A DNA stretch of 64,000 bases from Hymenobacter telluris. GTDB lineage: Bacteria; Bacteroidota; Bacteroidia; Cytophagales; Hymenobacteraceae. Of this stretch, positions 8,723-17,163 are shown one piece after another (position 1 is the stretch's first letter; each line of letters starts with the position of its first letter). The translations under genes were made by a program, and so were the position numbers. The notes below the pieces were generated by a model. It saw only the letters and a program-made list of their open reading frames with translations, did no database searches and was not told the DNA's origin. The stretch is from the NCBI RefSeq assembly GCF_017313265.1, contig NZ_JAFLQZ010000016.1, positions 1 through 64,000 of the forward strand, in the 5' to 3' direction.

Positions 8723-10879
8723 GTGACTCCAGCAACAAAGAAAAAAATAGGTATTGGTCTGGGTATTCTGGCGGCGCTGCTGGCGGTGGGCCTCACGGTG
8801 TTTCTGCTCAAGCGCCAAGCCCTGCTAACGTATGCCCTGGCCCAGGTGAAAGCGAAAGTGGAACGCAAATACCCCGTGGCGCTGACGTTGGGCAAGGCCC
8901 ATTTCACCGACCTGAACACAGTGCAGATTGACGGCATGAGCCTCGTGCCCACCGCCCAGCCCACCGACACGCTGCTTCAGGCCCGCCTGATGACGGTTTC
9001 GTTGAGTGTCCGGTCGTTGTTTGCCGGCCGGCCGGTGTTCAGCAACCTGGAAATCAGTGATGCGCAACTCACGGCCCGCAAAACCAACCGCGCCGATAAC
9101 TACTCGTTTCTCTACAAAAAGAAAGGCGCTACGCCCACTGCCACGCCACGGGATACCACCAACGGCACCAACTATGGGTTGCTGGTGAACCAACTGCTGG
9201 AAGCCAGCTTCGATAATGTACCCGGTGAGGCAGATTTCCGCAATTTCCTGGTTACCTATGACAGCCCGCGCCACCAGGCCCGCATTGTAATGCCCCGGCT
9301 GGCTATTGAAGACGGTGATATTGAAGGCCAGCTAACGGCTACCGTCGATTCGGTGGTGAACAAGGTGGGCGTACAAGGCCACATCGAGCCCGGTGACTAC
9401 GCCCTGAACGCCGAGGTGTTTGGCTTGGACCGGCGGCCGGTTGCGCTGCCCTACGTGCTGCGGCGCTACGGTGCGCGGGTGCAGTTTGATACGTTGCGTT
9501 TCAGCCTCACCGATAAGGACCTAGCCGATGATGAGCTAACAGTGCGCGGCACGGCGTCGGCGGCCAACTTCATTGTGAATCACCCCAAACTCTCCGACCG
9601 GGATGTGCGCTTCCCGCGCGGCGGTATCGAGTTTGTGGCCCGACTGGGGCAAGCCTTTGCCGCGCTGGATGAGGGCACGAAAGTGACTTTGAACCGCATG
9701 GCGTTCTTTCCGGTGATGAGCGTGCGGAAGCTGCCGCTCAACCAGCGGGTGGTGGGTAAGATGCTGAACGGCCTGCGCAACCGCCGCGAAACGTTGGCCG
9801 GCTTGCAAGTGAAAGCGGATATTGTATCAGCAGAAACGCCGGCCAACACGTTTTTCGCGGCGTTGCCCGAAGGCATGTTCAACACCTTGGAAGGCATGCA
9901 GGGCGAAGGCACGCTCAAATACAAGATGCACCTCGACCTGGATATGAACCAGCTCGACAGCCTGCAATTCTCATCGGGCCTGACGCCGAAGAACTTCCGC
10001 ATCACCAAAATGGGCGCCGAAGACCTGAACAAGCTGAACGAGGATTTCCTGTACACGGCCTACAACGACAAAGGCGACTCCATCAAAACCTTCGCGGTGG
10101 GTGCTTCCAACCCCGAGTTTGTGTCGTACGACGAGGTGTCGAACTACCTCAAGGCGGCCATTATGACGGCTGAGGACCCACGTTTCCTGACGCATAAAGG
10201 GTTCATGGAGAAGGCCTTTGTGAAATCGGCCATTCAGAACATCAAGGAGAAGCGGTTTGCACGGGGTGGCAGCACCATTTCTATGCAGCTAGTGAAAAAC
10301 GTATTCCTGACCCGCCAGAAAACGGTAACCCGCAAAATAGAAGAGGCCCTGATTGTGTGGCTGCTGGAAAACACCCGCATCGTTTCCAAACAGCGCATGT
10401 TTGAAGTGTATTTGAACATCATTGAATGGGGCCCCAAGGTGTATGGCGCCAGTGAGGCCTCGGAGTTTTACTTCAATAAGCAGCCTGCCAACCTCAACCT
10501 GTCGGAGAGCTTGTATTTGGCCAGCATCATCCCGCGGCCCAAGTATTTCCAACGCTCATTCAACCAGTACGGCGAAATGCGCAGCAGCGCCCGGTATTTT
10601 CACCGCCTGATTGCCAAGCTCATGGCCAGCAAAGGCCTGATTTCGCAGAACGATTACGCCAGTGTCGACTACTCGTTGAGCTTCCCCGGCCGGGCCCACA
10701 GTTCTATTTTCCGGGCCGTGCGCGACACGGTGCGCGTTACAACAACTGATTCCACACAATTCGAGCCATTGAATCTGATTGATTTGCTGGGAGGCAACGC
10801 GGCTCCGGATGCCGGCGTGAACACCAATATTCCGGCCGAGCAAGGCGGTGGTCCACCTACGCCAGCGCCCAAGCCATAA
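8723..10879 (+). CDS. Peptidoglycan glycosyltransferase (GT51) with AsmA-like N-terminal region
   Basis: 718 aa from GTG 8723. A single N-terminal membrane helix (about 9-29) anchors a long periplasmic part of ~350 residues that looks like AsmA-type outer-membrane-associated proteins. The C-terminal ~200-residue GT51 domain has TAEDPRFLTHKG with the catalytic Glu, RGGSTISMQLVKNVFL, RKIEEALIVWLLE and YLNIIEWGPKVYGASEAS. GT51 domains polymerise lipid II into glycan strands. No transpeptidase domain follows, so it is monofunctional. The start is inferred: the longer frame overlaps the promoter, and VTPATKKKIGIGLGIL gives a normal basic-then-hydrophobic start. Confidence 0.8.
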   Translation: MTPATKKKIGIGLGILAALLAVGLTVFLLKRQALLTYALAQVKAKVERKYPVALTLGKAHFTDLNTVQIDGMSLVPTAQPTDTLLQARLMTVSLSVRSLFAGRPVFSNLEISDAQLTARKTNRADNYSFLYKKKGATPTATPRDTTNGTNYGLLVNQLLEASFDNVPGEADFRNFLVTYDSPRHQARIVMPRLAIEDGDIEGQLTATVDSVVNKVGVQGHIEPGDYALNAEVFGLDRRPVALPYVLRRYGARVQFDTLRFSLTDKDLADDELTVRGTASAANFIVNHPKLSDRDVRFPRGGIEFVARLGQAFAALDEGTKVTLNRMAFFPVMSVRKLPLNQRVVGKMLNGLRNRRETLAGLQVKADIVSAETPANTFFAALPEGMFNTLEGMQGEGTLKYKMHLDLDMNQLDSLQFSSGLTPKNFRITKMGAEDLNKLNEDFLYTAYNDKGDSIKTFAVGASNPEFVSYDEVSNYLKAAIMTAEDPRFLTHKGFMEKAFVKSAIQNIKEKRFARGGSTISMQLVKNVFLTRQKTVTRKIEEALIVWLLENTRIVSKQRMFEVYLNIIEWGPKVYGASEASEFYFNKQPANLNLSESLYLASIIPRPKYFQRSFNQYGEMRSSARYFHRLIAKLMASKGLISQNDYASVDYSLSFPGRAHSSIFRAVRDTVRVTTTDSTQFEPLNLIDLLGGNAAPDAGVNTNIPAEQGGGPPTPAPKP

Positions 10880-10890
10880 CCAACCATTTG

Positions 10891-10950
10891 CTAGGAAAAC
10901 CAACGGCCCGCAAGCTACCTAGGTAGTTTGCGGGCCGTTGGTTTTCCTAG
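10891..10950. terminator. Bidirectional terminator between convergent genes
   Basis: A 60-nt almost perfect palindrome: arms 10891-10913 and 10928-10950 match over 23 bp, and the centre holds a 12-bp palindrome (10915-10926). A-rich and T-rich outer sequence suits termination in both directions. Confidence 0.85.
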
Positions 10951-10971
10951 CCGTATTAAGAAAATGCAAGC

Positions 10972-11622
10972 CTACAGCAGCGACTTTATAAATTCGTCGT
11001 TGAAGTCGGGGGCGAAGTGCAGCACGTTTGGCAGGTGAGTAAACTCGTGCGCTTCGTGGGTGGTGGTGAGTACTACGGCCTGCATACCGGCGTTGTTGGC
11101 GGCCTCAGCACCTTTGGGCACATCCTCGAACACGAGGCACTCACTGGGCTCAGCGCCGAGCTGGGCGGCGGCTTTCAGGAAGGTTTCGGGGTGCGGCTTG
11201 CTCAGCGTTACGTCGTCGGCACTCACGATTTGCTGAAAATAGTGCCGAATATTCAGGTTGTCGAGCACGAAGTTAATGTTGAAGGGAATGGCTGCCGACC
11301 CAATGGCCATAGCAATACCCCGCTGATGGGCCCGCTCCAGAAACTCGGCCAGGCCCGGCAGCAGCGCCAGATGCGGCAGAAACTCGGCTTGGTAGCGCTT
11401 TTCCTTTTCCACCGACAGCGTATCCATTTCCGCTGCCGTGAACCGGTCGGCCCCGAACATGCGCACCAGCAGTTCCTGGTTTTTGCCGTACATCTGGGGC
11501 TTGATTTCGTCCCAGGAAAAATTGCCGCCCAAATCGTGGTTGAGTACGTGCTGCCAGGCCCGCGTATGGTATTCCATATCGTGGATCATGGTGCCGTTGA
11601 GGTCGAAAATAAATGCTTTCAT
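10972..11622 (-). CDS. HAD-superfamily phosphatase / beta-phosphoglucomutase-like
   Basis: 216 aa. Motif I is FIFDLNGTMIHDMEYH, motif II GSAAIPF, and motif III is around SKPHPETFLKAA with FEDVPKGAEAANNAGM, the usual layout of sugar-phosphate HAD enzymes with a C1 cap. In motif I the second aspartate of DxD is asparagine (DLNGT), which normally supplies the general acid/base, so catalysis may be altered. The start ATG 11622 gives MKAFIFDL. A possible -7 box (TAGCTTTG) lies ~115 nt upstream, with an imperfect palindrome in between. Confidence 0.75.
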   Translation of the reverse strand: MKAFIFDLNGTMIHDMEYHTRAWQHVLNHDLGGNFSWDEIKPQMYGKNQELLVRMFGADRFTAAEMDTLSVEKEKRYQAEFLPHLALLPGLAEFLERAHQRGIAMAIGSAAIPFNINFVLDNLNIRHYFQQIVSADDVTLSKPHPETFLKAAAQLGAEPSECLVFEDVPKGAEAANNAGMQAVVLTTTHEAHEFTHLPNVLHFAPDFNDEFIKSLL

Positions 11623-11653
11623 GCAAAGGAATAGGTGAGGACGCGTTTTCAGA

Positions 11654-11718
11654 TAGTTGGTAGTTGGATGAAATGGCATCTTGAGAATAGCATCCAACCT
11701 AAATCCAACTACCTACTA
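11654..11718. repeat. Imperfect intergenic palindrome, TAGTTGG-word type
   Basis: Arms built from TAGTTGGTAGTTGGATG (11654-11670) and its complements (11691-11697 and 11703-11718), allowing two alternative pairings. It lies between TerC and the HAD gene, after the TerC stop and before the HAD start, so it may end one transcript or form the leader of the other. Confidence 0.6.
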
Positions 11719-11736
11719 CCCTATAATACGCTGCCG

Positions 11737-11744
11737 CAAAGCTA
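11737..11744 (-). promoter_or_regulatory. -7 box TAGCTTTG on the minus strand
   Basis: Matches TAnnTTTG reading toward the HAD gene 115 nt away. If used, the transcript leader would contain the palindrome at 11654-11718. No clear -33 box. Confidence 0.3.
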
Positions 11745-11777
11745 CGGCCGCCAGGTTTACAACCGATGAAGAAGAGG

Positions 11778-12707
11778 TTACGCTGGCGTTTCGGCCTGCT
11801 TCGGGAACAGCAACGAAGCCGTAATGGACAGTGCCAGAATAACGCCCACCACCCCCAATGATATGCCCATAGACAAATGCACCACTTCGGAAAGCAGCAG
11901 CTTGCCCCCAATAAAGACGAGGATGAGCGAGAGGCCGTAGTGCAGATAGTGGAACAGCCGCATCAGGCCTTCCAGCGCAAAATACAGTGCCCGTAGCCCC
12001 AGCAGCGCAAATACGTTGGAGGTGTACACAATAAACGTGTCGCGCGAGACGGCCAGGATGGCGGGGATGGAATCGACGGCAAACACCACATCGGTGGTTT
12101 CCACCATTACCAGCACCACCAGTAGCGGCGTAGCGAACAGCAGCCCGTCTTTGCGGACGAAGAATTTGCCCTCGTGCAGTTGGCTGGTGATGGGCAAATG
12201 GCGGCTCAGAAACTTCACTACCGGGTTGGAATCGGGGTCAATTTCGGGCTCCCCGGCGCTAAGCGCCATCTTGATGCCCGTGTATATCAGAAACGCCCCG
12301 AGCACATACAGCAGGAAGCTGAACTTGGCCAGCAAGGCCGCGCCCACCAGAATAAAAATTGCCCGCAACACCAGCGCGCCCAGAATCCCCCAGAACAGAA
12401 TCTTGTGCTGGTACTGGGGTGGAACCCGGAAATAGCTGAAAATCAGCAGGAAGACAAATAGGTTGTCGACGCTCAACGACTTCTCGATGAGGTAGCCGGT
12501 GAGGAACTCCAGGCCCGCCTGCCGGCCCATGGTGCGGTACACCAGGTAGTTGAACCCCAACGAGAGCGTAATCCAGAACACACTCCAACCCAGGGCCTCG
12601 CGCATTTTCACTACGTGCGCTTTCCGGTTGAACACCAGCAAATCGAGCAGCAGCATGGCCAGCACGAAGGCATTGAACCCAACCCAAAAGAGAGGCGTGT
12701 TTTCCAT
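11778..12707 (-). CDS. TerC/Alx-family integral membrane protein
   Basis: 309 aa, eight or nine predicted membrane helices. The family pattern is clear: N-terminal WVGFNAFVLAMLLLDLLVF, then FLTGYLIEKSLSVDNLFVFL with conserved acidic residues, and later VETTDVVFAVDSIPAILAVS. Members are linked to tellurite resistance and manganese export, and may act in metalation of secreted enzymes; metal specificity here is not known. It stands alone, ending ~155 nt before the HAD gene. The ATG at 12707 is well placed before the first helix. Confidence 0.88.
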   Translation of the reverse strand: MENTPLFWVGFNAFVLAMLLLDLLVFNRKAHVVKMREALGWSVFWITLSLGFNYLVYRTMGRQAGLEFLTGYLIEKSLSVDNLFVFLLIFSYFRVPPQYQHKILFWGILGALVLRAIFILVGAALLAKFSFLLYVLGAFLIYTGIKMALSAGEPEIDPDSNPVVKFLSRHLPITSQLHEGKFFVRKDGLLFATPLLVVLVMVETTDVVFAVDSIPAILAVSRDTFIVYTSNVFALLGLRALYFALEGLMRLFHYLHYGLSLILVFIGGKLLLSEVVHLSMGISLGVVGVILALSITASLLFPKQAETPA

Positions 12708-12769
12708 GTAGTAGCGACTTGATACCCTTGGTAAGTCACCCGCTAGCCGGGCCTCTCAATACTACGAAT

Positions 12770-13558
12770 TTACCGGGTTTCGGTGGTAGAAGTTGCCACG
12801 GTAGTAGCTAATGGGGCGGCGGGCTCCACCCGGTCGAAGCGGCGGAACCAGCTATAGATGCGCATCTTGATAACACCGAAGAAGGCTTCCTGGAAGATGC
12901 CTTTGCTCATTTTGGAAGTGCCGCGGGTACGGTCGGTGAAAATGATGGGCACTTCCTTGATGCGGAAACCATACTTGTAGGCCAGCCACTTCATCTCAAT
13001 CTGGAAGGCATAGCCCACAAACCGAATCTGGTCGAGGGGGATGGTGCGCAGCACGCGGGCCGTGTAGCACTTGAAGCCGGCGGTGGCATCCATGATGGGC
13101 ATGCTGGTAATGAAGCGCACGTAAGCCGAGGCAAACCACGACATCAGCACCCGGTCCATGGGCCAGTTGACCACGTTTACGCCCTGAATGTAGCGCGAAC
13201 CAATAGCCAGGTCGTAGCCCTGATGGGCGCAGGCATCATAAAGCTTCACCAGGTCGTCGGGGTTGTGCGAGAAGTCGGCGTCCATCTCGAAAACGTACTG
13301 ATAGCCGTGCGCCAACGCCCACTTAAACCCGTGAATGTAGGCCGTACCCAACCCCAGCTTGCCTTTGCGCTCTTCCAGAAACAGCCGGCCCGGAAACTCC
13401 GTCATCAGGGCGCGCACAATACCGGCCGTGCCGTCCGGCGAGCCATCATCAATGATGAGCACGTTGAACGCCTTCGGCAACGAGAAGACCTTACGGATAA
13501 TCAGCTCCGCATTTTCTCGCTCATTGTAGGTTGGTATCAGGACGAGCCCCTCATTCAT
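12770..13558 (-). CDS. Polyprenol-phosphate mannosyltransferase-like family 2 glycosyltransferase
   Basis: 262 aa soluble GT-A enzyme: LVLIPTYNERENAELIIRKV, VLIIDDGSPDGTA, FEMDADFSHNPDD with the DxD, then IGSRYIQG. The C-terminal GTSKMSKGIFQEAFFGV segment is typical of Dpm1/Ppm1 enzymes that transfer mannose from GDP-mannose to a lipid phosphate. No C-terminal membrane domain. ATG 13558 (MNEGLVLIPTYN) is chosen because only 4 nt separate it from a TATCTTTG -7 box, which implies a leaderless or nearly leaderless mRNA. Confidence 0.85.
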   Translation of the reverse strand: MNEGLVLIPTYNERENAELIIRKVFSLPKAFNVLIIDDGSPDGTAGIVRALMTEFPGRLFLEERKGKLGLGTAYIHGFKWALAHGYQYVFEMDADFSHNPDDLVKLYDACAHQGYDLAIGSRYIQGVNVVNWPMDRVLMSWFASAYVRFITSMPIMDATAGFKCYTARVLRTIPLDQIRFVGYAFQIEMKWLAYKYGFRIKEVPIIFTDRTRGTSKMSKGIFQEAFFGVIKMRIYSWFRRFDRVEPAAPLATTVATSTTETR

Positions 13559-13562
13559 AAGC

Positions 13563-13570
13563 CAAAGATA
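13563..13570 (-). promoter_or_regulatory. -7 box TATCTTTG directly before a start codon
   Basis: Perfect TAnnTTTG match on the minus strand, ending 4 nt before the ATG of the mannosyltransferase-like gene. Transcription would begin at or next to the A of the start codon. The -33 region is weak (GTTCG about 18 nt upstream). Confidence 0.5.
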
Positions 13571-13884
13571 TAAGTTAGATACGAGTACGAACACATCAGT
13601 AAGCAGACTTTACAGCGCGTAGTACAGTTGAGCTGTGTATACCCCTCGGAGCCTCAGAGAACTATAGAAGAAAATGCCTCTGTTCCAGCGGCTGTTCTTG
13701 GCAAGATGCTTTCTGCTACAGTGGTGGTTGCAGCCCAAGGGCAGCTAGCAAGCGCATATTTCAACAGCGCCAAGTGCCGCAAAAGTTGCCTGGTTTCCAA
13801 GAACGTTAAATACCGGCTGAGGCTGCTTGTTAGCGTTGGGATACCACATAATATGCGCTGCTTGCAGGTGGCTTGAAAAAATAA
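13571..13884. other. Intergenic stretch without a recognised gene
   Basis: A divergent gap of about 400 nt lies between the mannosyltransferase-like gene and the ECF sigma gene. Open frames here on both strands are short, overlap each other and have no recognisable protein features. I see no strong hairpin or repeat. Confidence 0.5.
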
Positions 13885-13925
13885 TGCAACCGTGCTGTAA
13901 CCTTCCGGCGCGGGGACGGTGTCCA
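13885..13925 (+). promoter_or_regulatory. Possible ECF-type autoregulated promoter
   Basis: TGCAACC at 13885-13891 is followed closely by TGTAACC at 13896-13902, and CGGTGTCC lies ~14 nt further on. ECF sigma factors often use a -35 with an AAC core, and the AAC-containing words lie just before an ECF sigma gene. The -10 is uncertain, so this is a suggestion from position and sequence only. Confidence 0.35.
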
Positions 13926-13959
13926 CCAGCAAATACCACAAAAACTCAGCTCTATCCGG

Positions 13960-14511
13960 TTGGACTCGCTATCAGATAACGCGCTTATGCTCCGGGTAAA
14001 GGCCGGGGAGCTGGACCGAATGGGTTTGCTGTTCGAGCGGCATCACCGCAAGCTGTACGGCTTTCTGTACCACATGCTGGGCAGTGCCGCCGTCAGCGAG
14101 GATTTGGTGCAGAACGTGTTTTACCGCATGCTCAAGTACCGGCACACCTACACCGGGGAGGGCGAGTTTCGGGCGTGGATGTACCACCTGGCCCGCAACG
14201 TGCTAGCTGACCACGCCAAGAAGAACCGCCACGCCACCCGCCACACCGATGTAGCCGCCTTTGCCGAAAGACTGAGCGGCGGCACCCACGCCGACGAAGG
14301 CCTGCAAAAGGAGCAGGAAGCGGCCACTCTGCACCGCGCCTTGGCCCGGCTCAGCCCCGAATACCGCGAGGTACTGGTGCTAAGCCGCTTCCAGGAAATG
14401 AAGTACGAGGAAATAGCCCGGGTGCTGAACACCACCGAAGGCGCCGTGAAAGTACGGGTGCACCGCGCCATGAACGAGCTGAAAACCACCTATCTGCGAA
14501 TTGAAAACTGA
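13960..14511 (+). CDS. ECF RNA polymerase sigma factor
   Basis: 183 aa. Region 2 spans about 20-90 (LLFERHHRKLYGFLYHMLG, EDLVQNVFYRML, FRAWMYHLARNVLADHAKK). Region 4 spans about 125-178 (LSPEYREVLVLSRFQEMKYE, EIARVLNTTEGAVKVRVHRA, a helix-turn-helix). Initiation is at TTG 13960 or at ATG 13987; TTG keeps the residues usual before MLRVKAG. The anti-sigma gene starts 5 nt after its stop, so the two are co-translated. Confidence 0.9.
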   Translation: MDSLSDNALMLRVKAGELDRMGLLFERHHRKLYGFLYHMLGSAAVSEDLVQNVFYRMLKYRHTYTGEGEFRAWMYHLARNVLADHAKKNRHATRHTDVAAFAERLSGGTHADEGLQKEQEAATLHRALARLSPEYREVLVLSRFQEMKYEEIARVLNTTEGAVKVRVHRAMNELKTTYLRIEN

Positions 14512-14516
14512 ATGAT

Positions 14517-15431
14517 ATGACGTGCCAACAAGCCCAGGACAAACTCCCCGACTACGTGAATCAGCAGCTACCGGCCGCTGAACAGGCAGCGCTAAAGGCC
14601 CATTTGGCGCATTGCCCGGCGTGCCAGGAAGAACTGGCCGCCATGCAGCAGATGTGGCAGTTGCTAAGTGGGGTGTCCACACCCGAGCCGAGCGAAAACG
14701 TACGGCCGGCATTCTATTCCATGCTGGCGGCCTACAAGGAAGAAGTGGCCGCTACGCCAACATCCTCATTAGCTGGCGTATGGCGCTGGTTGCAGGCGCT
14801 GGCCGTGCCACAGCCGGTAGTTCGGTTGGCGTACAGTGTGTGCTTGATAGGGGTGGGGCTGGCCGCGGGGTGGTGGCTGAATAACCGCAACGCCCCCGCC
14901 AAACCCGACCAAGAGCAACTGGCCGCTCTGAGCAAGCAGGTAGAGCACATGCAACAGGTGATGCTGCTCACGCTCATCGAAAACCCCTCAGCAACGGAGC
15001 GGCTGCGGGCCGTGAGCTACACCAAAGAGCTAAGCAGCGCCAATGCCCGGGTGGTAGAAGCCTTGCTGAGCACCCTCAACCACGACGAAAACGTGAATGT
15101 GCGCTTGGCTACCCTCGAAGCCCTGGCCCAACTGGCGCAAGACCCGGCCGTGCGGCTGGGGCTGGTGCAGGCGCTGCCGCAGCAGGAGTCGCCGCTGGTG
15201 CAGTCGGCGCTGGCCGATGTGATGGTGCAGTTGCAGGAGAAACTCTCGGTGCAGCCGTTACGCCGCCTGCTCGCCCAGCCCGACCTGAACTCGGCCGTGA
15301 AAAGCAAAATCGAAGAAAGCCTCAAATCCTTGTCGAACGGGCAGCCCGCCACCTCGTCTTCACCTCAACCTTCCTACCATGAAACGCTGTATCCTGCCCA
15401 GCCAAATCGGACTGCTGGTACTATTATCTAG
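14517..15431 (+). CDS. Zinc-finger anti-sigma factor with HEAT-type repeats
   Basis: 304 aa. The N-terminal zf-HC2 domain has the zinc-binding anti-sigma pattern H29-x3-C33-x2-C36. A membrane helix lies near 101-121 (LAYSVCLIGVGLAAGWWL). The C-terminal ~150 residues look like HEAT repeats (VVEALLSTLNHDENVNVRLA and similar), probably periplasmic. It would hold the preceding sigma factor at the membrane and release it on an envelope signal. The last 53 nt overlap the signal-peptide coding region of the next gene in another frame, an unusually long overlap. Confidence 0.85.
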   Translation: MTCQQAQDKLPDYVNQQLPAAEQAALKAHLAHCPACQEELAAMQQMWQLLSGVSTPEPSENVRPAFYSMLAAYKEEVAATPTSSLAGVWRWLQALAVPQPVVRLAYSVCLIGVGLAAGWWLNNRNAPAKPDQEQLAALSKQVEHMQQVMLLTLIENPSATERLRAVSYTKELSSANARVVEALLSTLNHDENVNVRLATLEALAQLAQDPAVRLGLVQALPQQESPLVQSALADVMVQLQEKLSVQPLRRLLAQPDLNSAVKSKIEESLKSLSNGQPATSSSPQPSYHETLYPAQPNRTAGTII

Positions 15432-16248
15432 CTGCCAGGCTCAGGCCCAACAACAGGAAGCCACCGAGCAAATCAACAAGGAATTCACGCTAGCCACTGA
15501 TGCCAGCCGCAACACCCTGGCCGTGTACAACATCGACGGCGCAATAAGCGTGCAGGGCTACTCCGGCAACAAAGTGGTGGTGGAAGTCACGAAAACCATC
15601 CGGGCTGCTGACGCGCAAACCCTGGCAGTAGGCAAGCAGGAAGCGCAAGTGGATTTCTACCAGCGCAACGACAGCGTGGTGGTGTACATGAAAGGCCCCT
15701 ACGATTCGCGGCCGAACCATAACCGCAACACCGGGCACAAGGATATCAAGTACCGGTACTCGTTCAACTACGTGGTGAAAGTGCCTTACCAGATGAACCT
15801 GCACGTATCGACCATCAACAACGGCGCGGTGCTGGTGCAGGACGTAACGGGCACGCTGAACGCCTACAACATCAACGGGGCCGTGACGCTCCGCAACGTG
15901 AAAGGCACCACCACCGCCCGTACTATTAACGGCAACCTGGAAGCCACGTACGCGGCCAATCCGCCCGGCCCGTCGTCCTACAACACCATCAACGGCCAAA
16001 TCAAGGTGAGCTACCCAGCGGATTTGGCGGCGGATGTGCACTTCAAAAGCATGCACGGCGAGCTGTACACCGACTTTCCCAACGCGGAAATCCTGCCCGT
16101 GCAAGTCACGCAGAACAAGCAAAATGCCGGCAGCGGCACCCAATACAAAATCACCAAGAATACGGTTGTGCGGCTTGGTAAAGGCGGTAAAGACTTCCGC
16201 TTCGAAACCATCAATGGCAGCGTAACCATCAAACAGCAACCCAAATGA
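15379..16248 (+). CDS. DUF4097-type beta-helix-like surface protein, probable lipoprotein
   Basis: 289 aa. The signal sequence ends LLVLLSSC, with Cys19 as probable lipidation site. The mature part has short beta repeats of the DUF4097/adhesin-like kind (NINGAVTLRNVKGTTTARTI, then TINGNLEATY and TINGQIKVSY). Third gene of a sigma/anti-sigma operon: it starts 53 nt inside the anti-sigma gene and its stop overlaps the start of a paralogue by 4 nt (ATGA). Its function is unknown; it is probably a target or partner of the envelope response. Confidence 0.75.
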   Translation: MKRCILPSQIGLLVLLSSCQAQAQQQEATEQINKEFTLATDASRNTLAVYNIDGAISVQGYSGNKVVVEVTKTIRAADAQTLAVGKQEAQVDFYQRNDSVVVYMKGPYDSRPNHNRNTGHKDIKYRYSFNYVVKVPYQMNLHVSTINNGAVLVQDVTGTLNAYNINGAVTLRNVKGTTTARTINGNLEATYAANPPGPSSYNTINGQIKVSYPADLAADVHFKSMHGELYTDFPNAEILPVQVTQNKQNAGSGTQYKITKNTVVRLGKGGKDFRFETINGSVTIKQQPK

Positions 16249-17102
16249 ACAGTTTCTCTTCTCGATTTTCCGTCCTGCACCACGTAGCAGGCAGCATTGG
16301 CTTGGCGTTGGTAGTGGGTATCTACGAGCCGGCTTCGGCACAGGCACCCAAAGAGCAGCTGGTAGTGGCGCTCAGCAACCCCGGCAAACCCGGTTTGGTG
16401 AGCGTGAAACTGGTAGGCGGCTCGATTACGGTGGTTGGCTACAGCGGTAAAGACGTGGTGATTGATGCCACAGCCCGCGCCGGCCGGCAAGCCGCAGCCC
16501 GCCCGGTACCCGCCAACGCCGCCGGCATGAAGCGCATCGACACCAGCAACAGCTTCGACCTTACCGCCGACGAAGCCAACAATCAGGTTTCCATCAAAAC
16601 CTCATCCTGGAAGAATCCCATCGACTTGGTGATTAAGGTGCCGCAGCGGTTTTCGTTGCAGATTGGCACGGTGCAAAACGGCAATATTACGGTCGAAAAC
16701 GTGTCGGGTGAGCTGGAAGTCAGCAACGTGAATGGGGCCATCCAACTGAACGACGTATCGGGCTCGGCCGTGGCCAACACCGTGAATGGCCCGATAAAAG
16801 CCACGTTCAAAACCGTAACGGCCGGGGCACCGATGGCCTTTTCCACGGTGAACGGCCAGGTTGATGTCACGCTACCGAGTAGTGCCAAAGCCGCATTAAA
16901 GTTGAAATCAGACTACGGCGAAGTTTACTCCGACTTCGATTTGGTAACGGAGAAAAGCCCGACCAAAGTAGCCCGCATCAACGAAGGGGGAATGCAGCGC
17001 GTGAGTATCGACGAGTGGACTTACGGAAAAATCAACGGCGGTGGCGCCGAAATCATGATGAAGACCTTACACGGCAACATTTACATCCGCAAAGCCAAGT
17101 AA
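16245..17102 (+). CDS. Secreted DUF4097-type protein, paralogue of the preceding gene
   Basis: 285 aa with a signal peptide ending near EPASAQA (cleavage about residue 33). Repeated short beta units (VQNGNITVENVSGELEVSNV, NGAIQLNDVSGSAVANTVNG, STVNGQVDVTLPSSAKA) align with those of the upstream protein, so the pair arose by duplication. Unlike its neighbour it lacks a lipobox cysteine. The ATGA overlap shows translational coupling. A strong hairpin follows immediately, closing the four-gene operon. Confidence 0.75.
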   Translation: MNSFSSRFSVLHHVAGSIGLALVVGIYEPASAQAPKEQLVVALSNPGKPGLVSVKLVGGSITVVGYSGKDVVIDATARAGRQAAARPVPANAAGMKRIDTSNSFDLTADEANNQVSIKTSSWKNPIDLVIKVPQRFSLQIGTVQNGNITVENVSGELEVSNVNGAIQLNDVSGSAVANTVNGPIKATFKTVTAGAPMAFSTVNGQVDVTLPSSAKAALKLKSDYGEVYSDFDLVTEKSPTKVARINEGGMQRVSIDEWTYGKINGGGAEIMMKTLHGNIYIRKAK

Positions 17103-17103
17103 G

Positions 17104-17163
17104 TAGTAGGTAAAGACACCGTCATTCCTCGGCAAGCCGGAATGACGGTGTCTTTACCTACTA
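17104..17163. terminator. Bidirectional terminator between the DUF4097 operon and hemG
   Basis: Perfect 25-bp stem (17104-17128 with 17139-17163) around a 10-nt loop. It begins 1 nt after one stop codon and includes the stop codon of the convergent hemG gene. The core CCGTCATTCC/GGAATGACGG recurs at 36101-36133. Confidence 0.85.

Noticed and set aside
13628..13941. Short frames on both strands before the ECF sigma gene
   Set aside because: Overlapping, compositionally odd and without recognisable start or family; probably promoter region.
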